Shown here: positions 54,384 to 61,788 of the stretch, in pieces
Layout: every line of letters starts with the position of its first letter
Numbering within the stretch: position 1 is the stretch's first letter
NCBI RefSeq assembly: GCF_016865525.2
Contig: NZ_CP075169.1
Location: forward strand, 5,828,337 to 5,892,336
Source of the DNA: Sodalis ligni
GTDB lineage: Bacteria; Pseudomonadota; Gammaproteobacteria; Enterobacterales; Enterobacteriaceae
Direction of reading: 5' to 3'
DNA: 64,000 nucleotides
The notes under the pieces: model-generated
What the model was told of the DNA's origin: nothing
What the model saw: only the letters and a program-made list of their open reading frames with translations
Databases searched by the model: none
Position numbers and translations under genes: made by a program

Positions 54384-54467
54384 AGCTTTCGGCATGTTAC
54401 CGAGCTCTTCGGCAAGATTCAATAAATCCACTTTGTGTTTAAGGGCAGGATTGTTAGAGAGAAGCAT
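54384..54467 (-). pseudogene. N-terminal scrap of an IS481-type transposase
   Basis: LLSNNPALKHKVDLLNLAEELGNMPKA from an ATG at 54467 resembles the conserved start of IS481-family transposases (IKHKVGLLNLAEELGNVSKAC). The match stops after about 28 residues. The rest of the 396-bp gap between fic and the hsdS fragment (54182-54577) shows no gene. Confidence 0.5.
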
Positions 54468-54577
54468 GAGAGTTACATTTTGTGTTTTGTATAAGGATTC
54501 GACACCCATATCAAAACCGGTAACTCTCAACCTTTCAAGGTCTAATTTCAGATCAAGTCGCGACTAATACACCGCCA

Positions 54578-54808
54578 GTGGAGCAACTTTTTACGTACGC
54601 CGACGTCATTGAAAAACAGATTTACAACGCACTGGCCCGCGGGAATAACCTCACGCAATCTATTCTGGCGAAAGCTTTTCGTGGTGAACTGACAGCACAA
54701 TGGCGGGTAGAAAACCCAGAGCTGATAAGCGGTGAAAATAGTGCGGCGGCGCTACTTGAGAAAATAAAAAACGAACGAGCCGCCAATAAAAATAAAAAAA
54801 GCGCATAA
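54578..54808 (+). pseudogene. C-terminal fragment of a type I restriction specificity subunit (HsdS)
   Basis: [42 protein letters not shown] followed by [25 protein letters not shown] is the typical HsdS carboxyl end (RVEQLFAYADTIE... [13 protein letters not shown]). Only the last coiled-coil segment, about 76 residues, remains. Both target-recognition domains, hsdM and hsdR are absent. The system is lost. Confidence 0.85.
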
Positions 54809-54921
54809 AAAACCCTAAATGCTAATTGAAGCGTACTACTAATGTGCGCTTAAAAATTTATTTTATCTACCCATTTATTTAAGCATATTTTTACACTATA
54901 TATTGCATAATTGCCTTATCC

Positions 54922-54960
54922 CGTAGGGTCTAAAAACTCTATATTTTTTTAGACCCTACG
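54922..54960. repeat. Perfect 15-bp inverted repeat after the hsdS fragment
   Basis: CGTAGGGTCTAAAAA (54922-54936) is the exact reverse complement of TTTTTAGACCCTACG (54946-54960), with a 9-nt loop CTCTATATT. The A-stretch followed by T-stretch would let it end transcription in both directions. It might also be a recombination site. The following 100 bp are AT-rich without genes. Confidence 0.6.
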
Positions 54961-55068
54961 CCGCTTAATAAATGATGTTTTAGGGTATATAATATTATTT
55001 AAAAACAAATATATTGAAAATGCCAGCAGAAGAACTACATTCAATTTCAACTTGCTCTTTTAGTCTTA

Positions 55069-55365
55069 TTAGGGTCTTAAATTTCTTTTCCACTGCTCTG
55101 AAGGTGACAACGTTTCATGATGGACATTAGGTTGGCTGCTTCGGTTTAGCTGGGTAGGTCCCATAGGAATGTGAGGCATCTGAATATCTAGTGGACAATG
55201 CCCCTTTGCTGCTTGCACTACATTTTGTACGGCGGCTAAACCCGCGCCCAATGGGACACCGACGGGGCCGGAGGTTGCCAACCCTAACCCTGCGCCCCAA
55301 GCCACATCATTCGCAAGCCCTCTCGCAACTTCTCTATTATTAGGACCAACATTTGAATTATTCAT
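55069..55365 (-). CDS. Small hydrophobic protein, full-length paralogue of 36537-36770
   Basis: The protein has 98 residues from ATG 55365 with AAGGAA upstream. It has a polar N-terminus and a Gly/Ala-rich hydrophobic part (about 18-45, with WGAGLGLATSGPVGVPLGAGLAAVQNVV). It continues CPLDIQMPHIPMGPTQLN and has a polar tail ending WKRNLRP. The Gly-rich amphipathic stretch recalls channel-forming bacteriocins, but there is no double-glycine leader and no immunity or export gene. It lies 100 bp left of the IS66 end. Function unknown. Confidence 0.6.
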   Translation of the reverse strand: MNNSNVGPNNREVARGLANDVAWGAGLGLATSGPVGVPLGAGLAAVQNVVQAAKGHCPLDIQMPHIPMGPTQLNRSSQPNVHHETLSPSEQWKRNLRP

Positions 55366-55553
55366 ATGTATTCCTTTTCTTAATAAATCCATATATTAAC
55401 AGAATGATGATAGCGATAACCATGGTAATGACTGACGATATACAATAATGCAAAAAACCGTCCTTAGTGTAAGCGTAAAGCCAGCGCCGTCTGTTATATG
55501 GGCCCCAGGATGGGTAGGTTAGAGCTCCGTCTCATTTAGAAAGAGCTCTATTC

Positions 55554-55988
55554 ATGGATAATCTCGCGAACTGGCGTAACGATCCCCGTAACGTCTATTC
55601 CAATGAATTTAAACTGCGCATGGTTGAATTGGCATCCCAGCCTGGTGCCAATGTTTCCCAAATCGCCCGCGAGAATAGCGTTGGCAGTAACCTTATCTTT
55701 AAATGGTTACGACTTTGGCAGCAGGAAGGTCGTATATCCCGGCGCCTGCCGGCCACGGTGACGTCGCCATCAAAACCGGCGTTATTGCCGGTTGAAGTGA
55801 TACCCGAGTTGCCGACATCGGACACCGCTGTTGATAAAACCCGGCATTCCCGAGCAACATTACCCGCAGCAGTCAGCGCTCCATCCTGTTGTATCGAGTT
55901 CCGGTCCGGCAAAATGACGCTGGAAAATCTCTCCCCGGAACTGTTGACGGTTGTGCTTCGGGAACTGACCGGGAGTGCCCGAGGATGA
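55554..55988 (+). CDS. tnpA: IS66 accessory protein TnpA
   Basis: The protein has 144 residues. The N-terminal helix-turn-helix (SNEFKLRMVELASQPGANVSQIARENSVGSNLIFKWLRLWQQEG, about 17-60) is of the transposase_8 type. Its stop overlaps the tnpB start as ATGA. Required with TnpB for IS66 movement; the exact role is unclear. Confidence 0.92.
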   Translation: MDNLANWRNDPRNVYSNEFKLRMVELASQPGANVSQIARENSVGSNLIFKWLRLWQQEGRISRRLPATVTSPSKPALLPVEVIPELPTSDTAVDKTRHSRATLPAAVSAPSCCIEFRSGKMTLENLSPELLTVVLRELTGSARG

Positions 55989-56335
55989 TCCCACTCCCCT
56001 CTGGAACCCAAATCTGGCTGGTTGACGGCGTGCCCGCCATGCGCAAGTCCTTTAATGGTCTCGGTGAACAGATACCGCAGGCTCTCAATGAGAACCCTTT
56101 TTGCGGCCACCTGTTCATCTTCCGTGGCCGCCGTGGCGACATGGTGAAAATCCTTTGGGCGGATGCGGACGGTCTGTGTCTGTTCATTAAACGTCTGGAG
56201 CAGGGTCAGTTCGTCTGGCCGACGGTTCGCGACGGCAAAATCACGCTCACCCGGTCTCAACTGGCTATGCTACTGGACAAGCTGGACTGGCGCCAGCCTA
56301 AAACGACACGCCTTAACTCACTGACAATGTTGTAA
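55985..56335 (+). CDS. tnpB: IS66 Orf2-type protein TnpB
   Basis: The protein has 116 residues and matches IS66 Orf2: LVDGVPAMRKSFNGLGEQIPQAL, GHLFIFRGRRGDMVKILWADADGLCLFIKRLEQGQFVWP. ATG 55985 overlaps the tnpA stop; a longer frame lies inside tnpA. This TnpB is unrelated to the RNA-guided TnpB of IS605. Confidence 0.93.
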   Translation: MIPLPSGTQIWLVDGVPAMRKSFNGLGEQIPQALNENPFCGHLFIFRGRRGDMVKILWADADGLCLFIKRLEQGQFVWPTVRDGKITLTRSQLAMLLDKLDWRQPKTTRLNSLTML

Positions 56336-56365
56336 AAAAATCACTGCTGCATTATAAAGGGGGGC

Positions 56366-57958
56366 ATGAGTCAGGACTATCTCGCCCGTATCGCTGAACT
56401 GGAACGGCAGCTTCACCAAAAAGACCAGCAACTCAGTCTCGTTGAGGAGACTGAGGCCTTCCTGCGCCAGGCGCTGACGCGGGCGGAGGAAAAGGTAGAA
56501 GAGGAAGAACGTAAAAACGAACGCCTGCGCGCGCAGTTGGATAAGTTGCGTCGGATGCTGTTCGGTGCCTCCTCGGAAAAGCTGCTGCGTGAGGTTGACA
56601 ACGCACAAACGGCACTCGAGCAGAGTGAACAGGACAGCGACCGGCGCACCGGCCGGGTGGATGACCCGCAGGTTCCCCGCCAGTTGCGTCACTCCCGGCA
56701 CCGTCGCCCGCTTCCTGAATCTCTTCCCCGTGAGATAAACCGTCTGGAGCCCACAGAAATCTGTTGCCCGGAATGTGGCGGTCGGCTGGACTACCTGGGT
56801 GAAACGAGCGCGGAGCAGCTTGAGCTGATACGCAGCGCCCTGAAAGTTATCCGTACCGTCCGGGTGAAAAAAGCCTGTGTGAAGTGCGACTGTATCGTTG
56901 AAGCTCCAGCGCCAACGCGCCCCATCGATCGGGGCATCGCCGGTGCCGGTCTGCTGGCCCGCGTGCTGACCTCGAAGTATGCCGAGCATGTGCCGCTGTA
57001 TCGCCAGACGGAAATCCTGGCGCGTCACGGTGTGGACCTGAGCCGGGCGCTGCTCGCGAACTGGGTGGATGCGTGCTGCCGTCTGATGGCGCCGCTGGAA
57101 GAAGCCCTTTACCACTACGTCATGGCCACCGGCAAACTTCATACCGATGACACGCCGGTGCCGGTACTGGCGCCAGGCAAGAAAAGACCAAAACCGGTCG
57201 TCTATGGACCTACGTCCGGGATGATCGTAATGCCGGTTCATCAGATCCGCCGGCGGTCTGGTTCGCCTACTCGCCGGACCGGCAGGAAAACATCCCAAGC
57301 ATCATCTTCGTGACTTCTATGGCGTGCTGCAGGCGGATGCGTATACCGGCTATGACCCGTTGTTCAGCGATGAACGCGAAGGCGGCCCACTCAAGGAAGC
57401 GGCCTGCTGGGCTCATGCCCGGAGAAAAATCCACGACGTGTATATCCGAACGAAAAGTGCGGGCACGGCGGAGGAAGCGCTGGTGCGTATCCGTGAACTG
57501 TATATCATCGAAGCCGAAATCCGGGGACTTGCGGCAGAGGAGCGACTGAAGGCACGGCAGGCGCGCAGCAAGCCGTTGCTGGTCTCACTGCATGACTGGA
57601 TACAAGAAAAGATGCTGACGCTGTCGAAAAATCGCGGCTGGGCGAGGCCTTCGGTTACGCGTTGAATCAATGGGATGCCTTGTGTTATTACTGCGAAGAC
57701 GGTCTGGTGGAAATAGACAACAATGCGGCAGAGCGCACCCTGAGAGCCGTCACCCTGGGCAGAAAGAACTACCTCTTCTTCGGTTCAGATCATGGTGGCG
57801 ACAGGGGTGCGATGCTGTATAGCCTGATCGGCACGTGCAAACTCAACGGCATCGATCCTGAAGCGTATCTGCGTCATGTCCTCAGCGTTCTGGCAGACTG
57901 GCCGATAAACCGGGTGGCAGAACTCCTACCCTGGAATGTGGATCTTACTGCGGAATAA
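56366..57958 (+). pseudogene. tnpC: IS66 transposase TnpC, frameshifted three times
   Basis: The normal protein is about 530 residues. The first frame (56366 on) holds the coiled coil and zinc-finger-like CCPECGG, then QTEILARHGVDLSRALLANWV and KLHTDDTPVPVL (first catalytic Asp). About 57190 a base is missing in an A-run (KTGRLWTYVRDD lies in the next frame). A second shift comes near 57290 (HLRDFYGVLQADAYTGYDPLF resumes), and a third near 57635, again in an A-run. It ends DNNAAERTLRAVTLGRKNYLFFGSDHGG, with the catalytic Glu. Transposase is inactive unless frames are bypassed. Confidence 0.9.
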
Positions 57959-58019
57959 CAGTCAATACGGCGCTGGATATACGCTTACTCCTTAGTTAGG
58001 ATATCTGTTTTTATTTGTT

Positions 58020-58163
58020 CTAGCGAATGTAATTTAGATAAATTAGACGAAAAGCCAATAGAGCAATTAAAGAGATTGTTTTAACGCTAACTTCTTTAAG
58101 TTTCTTGCTAAGGAAAACCGCTATAAGGACAAACACTAGCGGCTTAAATATATCGATTTCCAT
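58020..58163 (-). CDS. 47-residue membrane protein
   Basis: A short frame from ATG 58163 with AAGGAAG upstream reads MEIDIFKPLVFVLIAVFLSKK, then a Lys-rich turn and a second hydrophobic segment ISLIALLAFRLIYLNYIR. Two membrane helices in 47 residues and a good ribosome site make it a credible small membrane protein or type I-toxin-like peptide. The IS66 right end lies 31 bp after its stop. No homologue is recognised. The remaining 58164-58487 shows no other gene. Confidence 0.45.
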   Translation of the reverse strand: MEIDIFKPLVFVLIAVFLSKKLKEVSVKTISLIALLAFRLIYLNYIR

Positions 58164-58487
58164 GAGATTAACTTCCTTTATTAATTATGGGTAGAGATAT
58201 ACAGCAGGTTCTTAATATGCTTATTATGTCCTTACTTCAAACATCTACTATATTTTTTTATGAATTTTATCAGTAATCTAACTATTGCTTAATTCAGGCA
58301 TTATGACTCAGATGTCAGATTTGATAAAATTTTCCTACATTTTTGTTGATTTATTCTGCGTCAAGATACCCAACCCGCTGCCATCAGACAAGTCCTGCAC
58401 TTCATATTAAGCAGCCACATTTTGGAAAAATGCGCGGGCAGGTGCTTTGGCCGAACTAACAGGAACGCAGAGGAAAACTCCAGACAC

Positions 58488-58510
58488 AAAAAAGCCACCC
58501 TTGGGTGACC
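58488..58510 (-). terminator. Terminator following the tRNA remnant
   Basis: On the minus strand GGTCACCC-AA-GGGTGGC is followed by TTTTTT, a textbook terminator 15 bp after the CCA of the tRNA fragment. It probably ended the original leuX transcript. Confidence 0.7.
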
Positions 58511-58524
58511 TGATTTTGTACTAA

Positions 58525-58547
58525 TGGTGCGAAGGCCGGACTCGAAC
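58525..58547 (-). tRNA. 3' fragment of tRNA-Leu (leuX-like), attachment site remnant
   Basis: The minus strand carries GTTCGAGTCCGGC and CTTCGCACCA: the T-loop, the T-stem 3' arm, a 3' acceptor strand and CCA. It matches the end of enterobacterial leuX except for one missing G in the acceptor strand (CTTCGGC to CTTCGC). The 5' two thirds of the tRNA are absent and AT-rich sequence replaces them. This is what an integrase leaves at the far end of an island inserted in a tRNA 3' end. Confidence 0.7.
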
Positions 58548-58704
58548 AACGAAATAATTATTTAATTTTAATAAGTTAGTTAGAGCACCGTTTTATGGAA
58601 GCCCCCAAAAAGGCCCCCAATTTGTTAAGCAGGGGCGGAGCCGACATGTTTCTTTGCTGAGTTTAGCACTGGTCAAACCAGATTGCGAGGCATTTTTAAC
58701 CAGC

Positions 58705-59085
58705 TTAAAGCTGGTACGGCATGATCACACCTGACTCGGGACCAAAGTCTTTTGGATTGCGCGAAATCAGTGTTCTGGAGTTTACCTGAGCCGTCGCCCA
58801 TATGATCGCATCCGGCAATTTTATCTTAGATTCATGACGTATGATAACGGCGCGTTCGGATACTTCGTCGGTCACCGGCAGTAACAAAAACTGCGCTAAA
58901 AACTGGCGAGTCTGGGTTTCTTGCTCTGGCGACATTTTTTTGGCGCCGACCATCACCTCCATCCAGGTGATAACACTGATGGCCGGTTTGTGGCTAAATT
59001 TTTCGAGGGTGTCTTTTGCCTGCGCAATACCGTTAAGGTAATCAATCAAAATATTGGTATCAAACAGGGCCAATTGAGCAATCAT
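58705..59085 (-). CDS. vapC: PIN-domain ribonuclease toxin (VapC type)
   Basis: The protein has 126 residues. The acidic active site is visible: Asp9 (LFDTNILIDY), Glu43 (WMEVMVG) and Asp92 (KLPDAIIWATA). The C-terminus has SRNPKDFGPESGVIMPYQL. ATG 59085 overlaps the antitoxin stop as AATGA, the usual coupling of vapBC pairs. It cuts tRNA or other RNA when free of antitoxin. The pair is intact, unlike the other toxin-antitoxin scraps in the window, and sits just inside the island end. Confidence 0.9.
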   Translation of the reverse strand: MIAQLALFDTNILIDYLNGIAQAKDTLEKFSHKPAISVITWMEVMVGAKKMSPEQETQTRQFLAQFLLLPVTDEVSERAVIIRHESKIKLPDAIIWATAQVNSRTLISRNPKDFGPESGVIMPYQL

Positions 59086-59303
59086 TCCCACTCCTCGCGG
59101 ATCTGATTTTCATAGACAACCCCATCAACTTTTTTGTTTCCCCACAAGCCAAATGCATTACTGCTACCATCCGCACGATTGTTTTCCAGATAGCCAGCCA
59201 AGGCTTGCCTGATAATCTCGGCACGGGCTACATGGCGAATGGCCTTAAGGTTATCCAATTGCCGGAGATCTTCATCAGGTAGATCGATCACAATGCGGAT
59301 CAT
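59082..59303 (-). CDS. Ribbon-helix-helix antitoxin partner of the PIN toxin
   Basis: The protein has 73 residues from ATG 59303 (GAAGGTAAT upstream). The N-terminal IRIVIDLPDEDLRQLDNLKAIRHVARAEIIRQALAGYL is a CopG/ribbon-helix-helix DNA-binding fold; the C-terminal NAFGLWGNKKVDGVVYENQIREEW would wrap the toxin. It is first in the pair and probably represses the promoter in 59304-59400. Two decayed relatives occur at 34565-34786 and 50720-50819. Confidence 0.88.
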   Translation of the reverse strand: MIRIVIDLPDEDLRQLDNLKAIRHVARAEIIRQALAGYLENNRADGSSNAFGLWGNKKVDGVVYENQIREEWE

Positions 59304-59711
59304 TGTTATTACCTTCTCAAAGATATTTGATATACATATCATATATCAAAAAGATGGTTTTTTCCACTATTTCATTAGCGCGTGCGTTTGTTGCTGGAAT
59401 ACGCTGTGGTCTACAAACTTGAGGAACTGATGGCAACATCCCACAGACATTCATCCTGTAATTCGCGATGATGCACCCCAGCGTCCCGCCCCACCAAAGC
59501 TTACTTTTTATGCTTTTGCTGTTATATGAGATTGGCATCACGGATTTTGATCATTTCTTGTGGATAATGCAAATGTATCATACTAATGAAACATATCAAA
59601 TAATTGGGTCAAATTGCACAGTTATCGCCTAAGTAGATTGCAGGCAACCTACATTTGAACTCTAAACATACTAGCTAACAGCTAAAAATCAATCTATTAC
59701 AAGGGGATAAG
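59304..59711. other. Intergenic, promoter of vapBC and junction with foreign DNA
   Basis: No gene is seen. ATATTTGATATACATATCATATATCAAA (59320-59347) contains the inverted repeat TTTGATATA/TATATCAAA with a central TACATATCA, a fair operator for the antitoxin 17 bp from its start. From about 59570 the base composition turns AT-rich and stays so to the end of the window. Confidence 0.5.
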
Positions 59712-59843
59712 ATGAAGTACATAGTTATGGTCAGCCATGGGCTTTATGCGCAGGGGATACATAGTGTCCTCGATCAGATGGTCGGCCCAGGCAAAGGAGA
59801 CATCATAAGTGTCAGCCTGCAAGATGGTATGGGGACGTTGTAA
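59712..59843 (+). pseudogene. N-terminal fragment of a mannose-type PTS EIIA protein
   Basis: Forty-three residues from ATG 59712 (AGGGGATAAG upstream) read KYIVMVSHGLYAQGIHSVLDQMVG, the start of an EIIA-Man domain with its phospho-accepting His in SHG, then stop at TAA 59841. The rest of the roughly 130-residue domain is missing and DeoC-like sequence follows at once, so a deletion joined two genes here. Confidence 0.65.
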
Positions 59844-59977
59844 GATATAAAGGTTCCGGGTGCATCAGAACAAGAGAACATTTTCTTCAATTAATTGATA
59901 TGGGAATAGACAGAATGGGTGTTGGGTATAGATCTTCTCCCGTTGTTTTGAATATAGCAGCCGGCTGTATGATATGA
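59843..59977 (+). pseudogene. C-terminal fragment of a deoxyribose-phosphate aldolase-like protein (DeoC)
   Basis: The frame reads KGSGCIRTREHFLQLIDMGIDRMGVGYRSSPVVL to a TGA at 59975-59977, the last barrel strands of DeoC-type aldolases (KxSGGIRT). The catalytic lysines upstream are gone. It abuts the EIIA fragment and lies 72 bp before the kinase gene. Confidence 0.6.
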
Positions 59978-60048
59978 GTAGTTCTGATAAAGGCAGCTAT
60001 TAAGGGTTTTGTAGTTTACTAATAAATTGAAAAATGGAGGATGTATTT

Positions 60049-61010
60049 ATGTACGATATTAGTGTTATTGGGGACGTTATTATGGACTTTACACCGGTTT
60101 TGATGTCAAAAGGGCATTTGGTATATGAACCAAATGTTGGTGGAACAGCAATAAATCTAGCTGCTACTGTAAGTAAATTGGGAATGAATACTTTGTTTAC
60201 TGGAAAAGCTGGCAATGATTTTATGGGAAAAGAGGGGCTAAATACTCTGAAAGAACTGGGAGTAGATGTTTCAGGATATATTATTGAGGATGGACAGTTT
60301 ACAACTCATACTTTTGTTACACTCAGGGAAGGAGAAAGAAGTTTTGCTCTGATACGTAAAGGTGCTGCAGATGAAGATCTAAAACTTCAGGATGTTAATA
60401 TAGAGCAAATATTGGATACAAAAATGTTATATGTTACTGGAATGGGATTTACCAGAGATCCAATCAGAGAAACTTCCTTTACACTTTTAAAAGAGGCAAA
60501 AAAGAGAGAAATTTTCACAGCAATTGATGTGAATTATAGGAAAGTCTGTGGGACAGCCTGGATGAATTCATAAATCAGATAAGAGGGGTTATTCCATACC
60601 TGGATTTATATAAAAGTACAGATGAAGAAGCATTGATTATTACCGGGGAGTCTACTTTAGAACGAGCAGCAGACAAAATATCAGCATTAGGTCCAAAACT
60701 GATTGTACTTTCCTGTGGAGAAAAAGGTGCTTACTATTATTATCAGGGAATTAGAGGACATCTGAATGCATATGACATTGAAACTGTGGATACCACTGGT
60801 GCCGGTGACTGCTTCATGGGAGCTCTTTTATATAAACTTCTCGAAAAAGAACTACAAATGAATTTTAATGAGAAAGAACTGGCCGGTATCATTGATTTTT
60901 GTAATGCGGCAGGAGGACTTTCTATCAGTAAGAGAGGCGGAGTTACTGGAATACCTTCACGAGGTGAAGTAATAAGATGCCTGGAAACAATGCCCAAAAA
61001 GAAATTTTGA
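60049..61010 (+). pseudogene. PfkB-family carbohydrate kinase (fructokinase/ribokinase type), one frameshift
   Basis: A strong GGAGG at 60036-60040 precedes ATG 60049. The N-terminal part has ISVIGDVIMDFTP, GGTAINLAATVSKLG and TGKAGNDFMGKEG. Near 60545 one base is lost (K-SLWDSLDEFINQIRG in the next frame). It resumes to 61010 with the PfkB signature DTTGAGDCFMGALLYKL and catalytic Asp. Full length about 320 residues. AT-rich codons (aga, ata, gga) and the strong ribosome site point to a Firmicutes source. It would phosphorylate a sugar from the PTS or a deoxysugar route. Confidence 0.85.
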
Positions 61011-61043
61011 TGAGTGTGATATAATTATCTGGAGAAATATATT

Positions 61044-61695
61044 ATGGGTAAAATGGAATTGCGCGCAGGATGATTGTCACTGTATTGGGAGTTATTATTG
61101 TTTCAATCGGACTAACAATATGTCTGAAAGGTAATACGGGAGTAGATCCTATACGGCATTTATAAAGGCTGTCAGTATTAAAACAGGAATTTCTATGACG
61201 TTTGCAGTGCCGGGAGTAAATATCGTTTTCATTATCATTATGTTAATCGTGGATCGTACGACAATTGGCTTTGGTACATTGGTAAATATGTTTTGTGTAG
61301 GTTTTCTTATTGATACTTTTAGCAACATTTATGAAAAGGTATTTTATTTCCAGCCAGGCACCATAACAATGCTTATTCATCTTGCAATAGGGCTTGTGTT
61401 TTTTACACTGGGAGTTTCACTTTATATTACAAGTAATATGGGTGTGTGTCCTTATGATGGAATTGCACCTGCACTGCATAAAAAATTTCCTGGAAGATCC
61501 TATCGGTTTATTAGAGTTCTGCAGGATATTATTACTATGGTAATCGCATTTTTAATGGGAGGGCCGGTTGCTGTTGGAACTATTATTATGGCATTCTTTA
61601 TTGGATTTATGGTTAATTTCTGGAATGATCTTGTTAGTAACAAGATAGTAGGAATTAAAGAAGAAAAAGGAATTACAGAAATAAAGCAGGCATAA
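61044..61695 (+). pseudogene. YczE/YyaS/YitT-type membrane protein, frameshifted at the start
   Basis: GGAGAA precedes ATG 61044 (GKMELRAG then stop). The reading continues in other frames as MIVTVLGVIIVSIGLTICLKGNTGVDP (from 61070) and AFIKAVSIKTGISMTFAVPGVN (from about 61155). The last piece is then open to 61695 with about four membrane helices, a DTFSNIYEKV loop and NMGVCPYDGIAPAL. YczE-like proteins are Firmicutes membrane proteins of unclear role. At least two indels. Confidence 0.75.
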
Positions 61696-61788
61696 ATAAT
61701 AAAAAAGTCTGTCTACATACTAAGAAAGGCGGAACTCAATATTATGGCTTTGTCTTTTAGGCTTTAAAAAATTGAAAGGAGCAATAGA

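Larger units (their letters stand above)
55469..57988 (+). mobile_element. IS66-family insertion sequence (2520 bp) with broken tnpC
   Basis: The ends are inverted repeats starting GTAAGCGTA and sharing CCAGCGCCGT. Outside both is TCCTTAGT (55461-55468 and 57989-57996), a perfect 8-bp target duplication as expected of IS66. The element carries tnpA, tnpB and a tnpC with three frameshifts, so it can move only if another IS66 supplies the transposase. Confidence 0.93.

Noticed and set aside
55985..56335. TnpB as an RNA-guided nuclease
   Set aside because: It is the IS66 Orf2 protein, which shares only the name with IS605 TnpB; no RuvC motifs are present.
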